Source: JBDTSW01 sp051004675 | Lineage (GTDB): Bacteria; Actinomycetota; Thermoleophilia; Solirubrobacterales; 70-9 | Length of the DNA: 52,387 nt | Reading direction: 5' to 3' | Assembly (NCBI GenBank): GCA_051004675.1 | Contig: JBPCKC010000019.1 | Location: 1 to 52,387, forward strand | Shown: piece by piece, positions 50,244 to 52,387 of the stretch | Layout: every line of letters starts with the position of its first letter | Numbering within the stretch: the first letter of the stretch is position 1 | Notes under the pieces: generated by a model | Databases searched by the model: none | What the model saw: only the letters and a program-made list of their open reading frames with translations | What the model was told of the DNA's origin: nothing | Position numbers and translations under genes: made by a program

Positions 50244-51059
50244 ATGTTTTTCGACAACGCGAACAACGTCAAGAGGATCGTCGCCACCACCGCCGTCTGC
50301 GCCGGCGGTATCGGCGTAGGTATTGGTTGCGGTGGTGACGACTCGGCCTCGGCGGGATCGAGCGACAGCTCGGTATCGACGACAAGCTCCTCGTCGGCGG
50401 CTTTGCCGCAGGGGAGTGAGCCGGCCAATCTCGACCCGGCCGACTTCACAACGAACATCGACAATCCGTATTTCCCGATGAAGCCCGGCAACAAGTGGGT
50501 CTACGAAGAGACGGACACGACGGGCGTCCGCGAGGACGTCGTGGTCGAGGTCACAGACAAGACGAAGATGATCGCCAACGGTGTCGAGGCGCGCGTAGTC
50601 CGCGACACGGTGTCCGAGGATGGTGTGCCCGTCGAGATCACCGACGACTGGTATGCCCAGGACTCGGTCGGGAACATCTGGTACCTCGGCGAGTACGTGT
50701 CGAATTACAAGAACGGCAAGGTCGTGGACCACACGGGCTCGTTCGAGGCCGGAGTCGACGGAGCCGAAGCGGGTGTCGCGTTGCCGGCGAACCCCGAGCC
50801 GGGCATGGAGTACCGCCAGGAGTACTACGCCGGCGAGGCGGAGGACGAAGGCGCCGTGATCACGGTCGGCGAGGAAAGCGTCGAGGTGCCGTTCGGCTTC
50901 TTCGACAAGGACGTCCTGATGACGCGTGACCTGGTTCCGACCGAACCGAAGGTCCAAGAGCTGAAGTTCTACGCCCCGGGCGTGGGTCCGCTGCTGAGCG
51001 TCCACACGGACGGCGACGGTGGCCGCGGCGAGCTGGTCAGCTTCACTCAAGGCAGCTGA
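50244..51059 (+). CDS. Lipoprotein, single-domain paralogue
   Basis: A 271-residue lipoprotein; ATG 50244 follows AGGGAG and gives a signal peptide with lipobox-like VGIGCGGDD. A Ser-rich linker leads to the domain shared with the upstream gene (TNIDNPYFPMKPGNKWVYEE, WYAQDSVGNIWYLGEYVSNY, KFYAPGVGPLLSV). It lacks the helical C-terminal domain of its neighbour. A strong terminator hairpin follows. Confidence 0.75.
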   Translation: MFFDNANNVKRIVATTAVCAGGIGVGIGCGGDDSASAGSSDSSVSTTSSSSAALPQGSEPANLDPADFTTNIDNPYFPMKPGNKWVYEETDTTGVREDVVVEVTDKTKMIANGVEARVVRDTVSEDGVPVEITDDWYAQDSVGNIWYLGEYVSNYKNGKVVDHTGSFEAGVDGAEAGVALPANPEPGMEYRQEYYAGEAEDEGAVITVGEESVEVPFGFFDKDVLMTRDLVPTEPKVQELKFYAPGVGPLLSVHTDGDGGRGELVSFTQGS

Positions 51060-51080
51060 GCCACTCAACCGGACCTGGCG

Positions 51081-51113
51081 AACGGCGCCGGCTCGTACAG
51101 CCGGCGCCGTTTC
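51081..51113 (+). terminator. Intrinsic-terminator-like hairpin
   Basis: Perfect 13-bp stem AACGGCGCCGGCT (51081-51093) and AGCCGGCGCCGTT (51099-51111) with loop CGTAC, followed by a short T-run (TTTCC). It lies 21 nt after the lipoprotein stop and before reverse-strand genes, so it may stop transcription from both sides. Confidence 0.75.
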
Positions 51114-51120
51114 CACGTAA

Positions 51121-51174
51121 CTAGGTCTCGATCAACTCGATCCGGTACCCATCCGGGTGAGTACCGCTTCTCGT
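51121..51174 (-). pseudogene. 3' remnant of a VOC/glyoxalase-family gene
   Basis: A reverse frame ending in TAG (51121-51123) reads RSGTHPDGYRIELIET, very like the C-terminal 'DPDGYRIEL' strand of glyoxalase/bleomycin-resistance proteins. The rest of the gene is missing; the SnoaL-like gene begins right upstream in another frame. Confidence 0.45.
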
Positions 51175-51182
51175 CCGAAGCG

Positions 51183-51581
51183 CTACTCCGACAGCCCGGC
51201 GGCCTCGAGGGCTTCGGCCGGGTCGAGGAACCACACCACTTGCACGACCTTCCCTTCGCGCAGCGTCCAGAGGAGAGCGAAGCGGCGCTCGACTTCGAGT
51301 CCGCTCGACCGTCCCCGCGCGTGTCTGTTGACCACCGCCACGACCTGTTCTCCGGCTTCGATCATCTCCTCGTAGGAGTACTCGATTTCGCCCCAGGCAT
51401 CGTGCCACTCGGCGAACAGCTCCCGCAGTCCGTCGTGCCCTCGGAAGACCTTGGAGAACATCCCCAGCCTGGAGGCGTCGAGCTCGACTTCGGTGTCGTA
51501 GAGCGAGAAGACGGTCGCGGCATCTCGCCCCTCAGCGGCTTCGTAGATCCGCCGCACAATCTCCAGGTTCTCCTGCGACAT
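51183..51581 (-). CDS. SnoaL/NTF2-like protein 1
   Basis: A 132-residue NTF2-like protein: MSQENLEIVRRIYEAAEGRD at the start, a cone-shaped fold pattern with VFRGHDGLRELFAEWHDAW and FALLWTLREGKVVQVVWF, ending EALEAAGLSE. Such proteins bind or isomerise small ligands; the role is unknown. Tandem paralogue of the next gene; the 3' ends and their flanks are nearly identical. Confidence 0.85.
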   Translation of the reverse strand: MSQENLEIVRRIYEAAEGRDAATVFSLYDTEVELDASRLGMFSKVFRGHDGLRELFAEWHDAWGEIEYSYEEMIEAGEQVVAVVNRHARGRSSGLEVERRFALLWTLREGKVVQVVWFLDPAEALEAAGLSE

Positions 51582-51664
51582 CGCCCGGGCAGTATCGCGC
51601 GGACGCCGGAGCGCCGCTGTCCATGCGAAGCGGATAGCCGCTTCTCGTCTCTATGAAGAAGCGC

Positions 51665-52066
51665 CTACTCCGACAGCCCGGCGGCTTCGAGGGCCTCGGC
51701 TTCGCTGTCGTGGCGGCTCAATCGGACCATTTGACCGTTTCGCCAGTGGGCCAGGTGCCACATCGTCTGTTCAATGGGAGCACCACTTTCACCGCCGTGG
51801 GCTCGAACATGCAGCACGGCCAGCGTCGCGTCGCCCAGCGCCCGGACCTCGCCGACCTCGGCGTGCCAGTCGGGGAAGGTGTCATGCAGGTCCTGCCACC
51901 AGCGACGGACTCCCTCGTGACCGCGATAGCTGCCCTCCATGATGGACACGCTAGAGATGATCTCCACGTCCTCGTCGGCAAACGCCAGACCGGCATCGAG
52001 ATCCGATCCCCCACGGAGCCAGGCGGCAGCGGCCCGGCGGTGTCGCTCCACGTTCTCCTGTGACAT
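51665..52066 (-). CDS. SnoaL/NTF2-like protein 2
   Basis: A 133-residue paralogue: MSQENVERHRRAAAAWLRGGSD, YRGHEGVRRWWQDLHDTFPDWHAEV, ending EALEAAGLSE, exactly as the neighbour. Both contain the conserved RGH(D/E)G turn. The pair arose by duplication of a unit of about 480 bp that included some 3' flank. Confidence 0.85.
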   Translation of the reverse strand: MSQENVERHRRAAAAWLRGGSDLDAGLAFADEDVEIISSVSIMEGSYRGHEGVRRWWQDLHDTFPDWHAEVGEVRALGDATLAVLHVRAHGGESGAPIEQTMWHLAHWRNGQMVRLSRHDSEAEALEAAGLSE

Positions 52067-52387
52067 CGCCCGCTAAGTATCTCGCGATTCGTTGCGCCTT
52101 CCATGCAAAGTTTCTATCGCTAGGAATCCGGCTCCTGCGCCAGCGGGTCCGGCTGCACCTGGGCCAGGTAGCGGCGGCGGTCCGGAGGGATCACGACGCA
52201 GCCCACGTGGCCGGGGACGAGCGGAGCGATTCGCCGACGGCGGAACCGACGATCTGAGCAACCTGCGGCCCGCCTGCACGCGCTGCAATCGAGGTCGGCG
52301 CTAACGACGCAGAGCGCGATCAAGCAGAGCGAGTCGCAATCGCCGAGATGCGACGACCGACTTCGCCCTCGGTGATCAGATAGGTGG
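52067..52387. other. Window end with no intact gene
   Basis: About 320 bp upstream of the SnoaL-like pair. The only recognisable content is an HNH-like fragment at 52224-52304. No tRNA or clear promoter was seen in the last 80 bp. Confidence 0.4.
52224..52304 (+). pseudogene. C-terminal remnant of an HNH endonuclease
   Basis: Reads ERFADGGTDDLSNLRPACTRCN and a short basic end, matching the second half of the HNH motif (the GGTDDLSNLRPAC-xx-CN part). The upstream His and zinc-ligand half is not in frame, so the gene is frameshifted or truncated. Confidence 0.45.

Overview
The window is about 52 kb of very GC-rich DNA with short intergenic gaps, many ATGA/GTGA start-stop overlaps and frequent GTG/TTG starts. 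The gene content (MarP-type CvpA-protease, LytR-CpsA-Psr protein, FxsA, AddAB-type helicase-nucleases, and a small membrane-anchored protein starting with the 'LTYANV' segment common in Thermoleophilia) suggests an actinobacterium, probably of class Thermoleophilia. The class assignment is an inference from protein style, not a marker-gene result. I found no rRNA, tRNA or CRISPR array.

Layout. 1-1.6 kb: 3' end of the ATP synthase operon (atpD partial, atpC). 1.9-9.1 kb: an envelope/sugar-nucleotide block with an M20 peptidase, a LytR-CpsA-Psr protein with a repetitive acidic N-terminus, UDP-glucose dehydrogenase, an NDP-sugar pyrophosphorylase and an SIS-type phosphoglucose/phosphomannose isomerase. 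9.3-12.6 kb: a MacB/FtsX-type ABC exporter. 12.7-25 kb: metabolic housekeeping with ahcY (reverse), a second sugar nucleotidyltransferase, two thioredoxin-fold proteins, thrB, a methyltransferase, parA (reverse) and gltB. 24-29 kb: FHA protein, SRPBCC protein, lipoprotein, a MecA-like class B PBP (reverse) and the MarP-like protease. 29-36.4 kb: a reverse-strand addB-addA-cyclotransferase operon. 37-40 kb: an AbiEi/DUF559 gene framed by direct repeats, HAD hydrolase, FxsA and a MIP18/DUF59 iron-sulfur assembly factor.

40.1-44.4 kb is the most unusual part. It is an accessory island bracketed by a perfect 44-bp repeat of the 3' end of the DUF59 gene, with a third, diverged copy in the middle. 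Inside are a truncated hydantoinase gene, an RTX-repeat secreted protein, a 5'-truncated AbiEi gene and two complete nucleotidyltransferase/HTH pairs that look like toxin-antitoxin or defence modules. Each pair has an AT-rich palindromic operator over the -10 box and a start codon only about 7-9 nt after it, so leaderless transcription is likely. No integrase gene is visible.

44.4-52.4 kb: secreted or anchored proteins, a reverse-strand two-component system (OmpR-type regulator and sensor kinase) with paired CTGAGAG heptamers at its divergent promoter, two related lipoproteins transcribed away from it, and tandem SnoaL-like genes. This part also carries several short gene-end remnants.

The window is rich in small repeats: palindrome-bearing repeats inside coding sequence (3.1-3.9 kb, echoed at 30.6 and 36.4 kb), a REP-like hairpin pair (12.6 and 17.0 kb), a 166-bp MITE-like inverted-repeat unit (29.1 kb) and the 46-bp repeats around the DUF559 gene.
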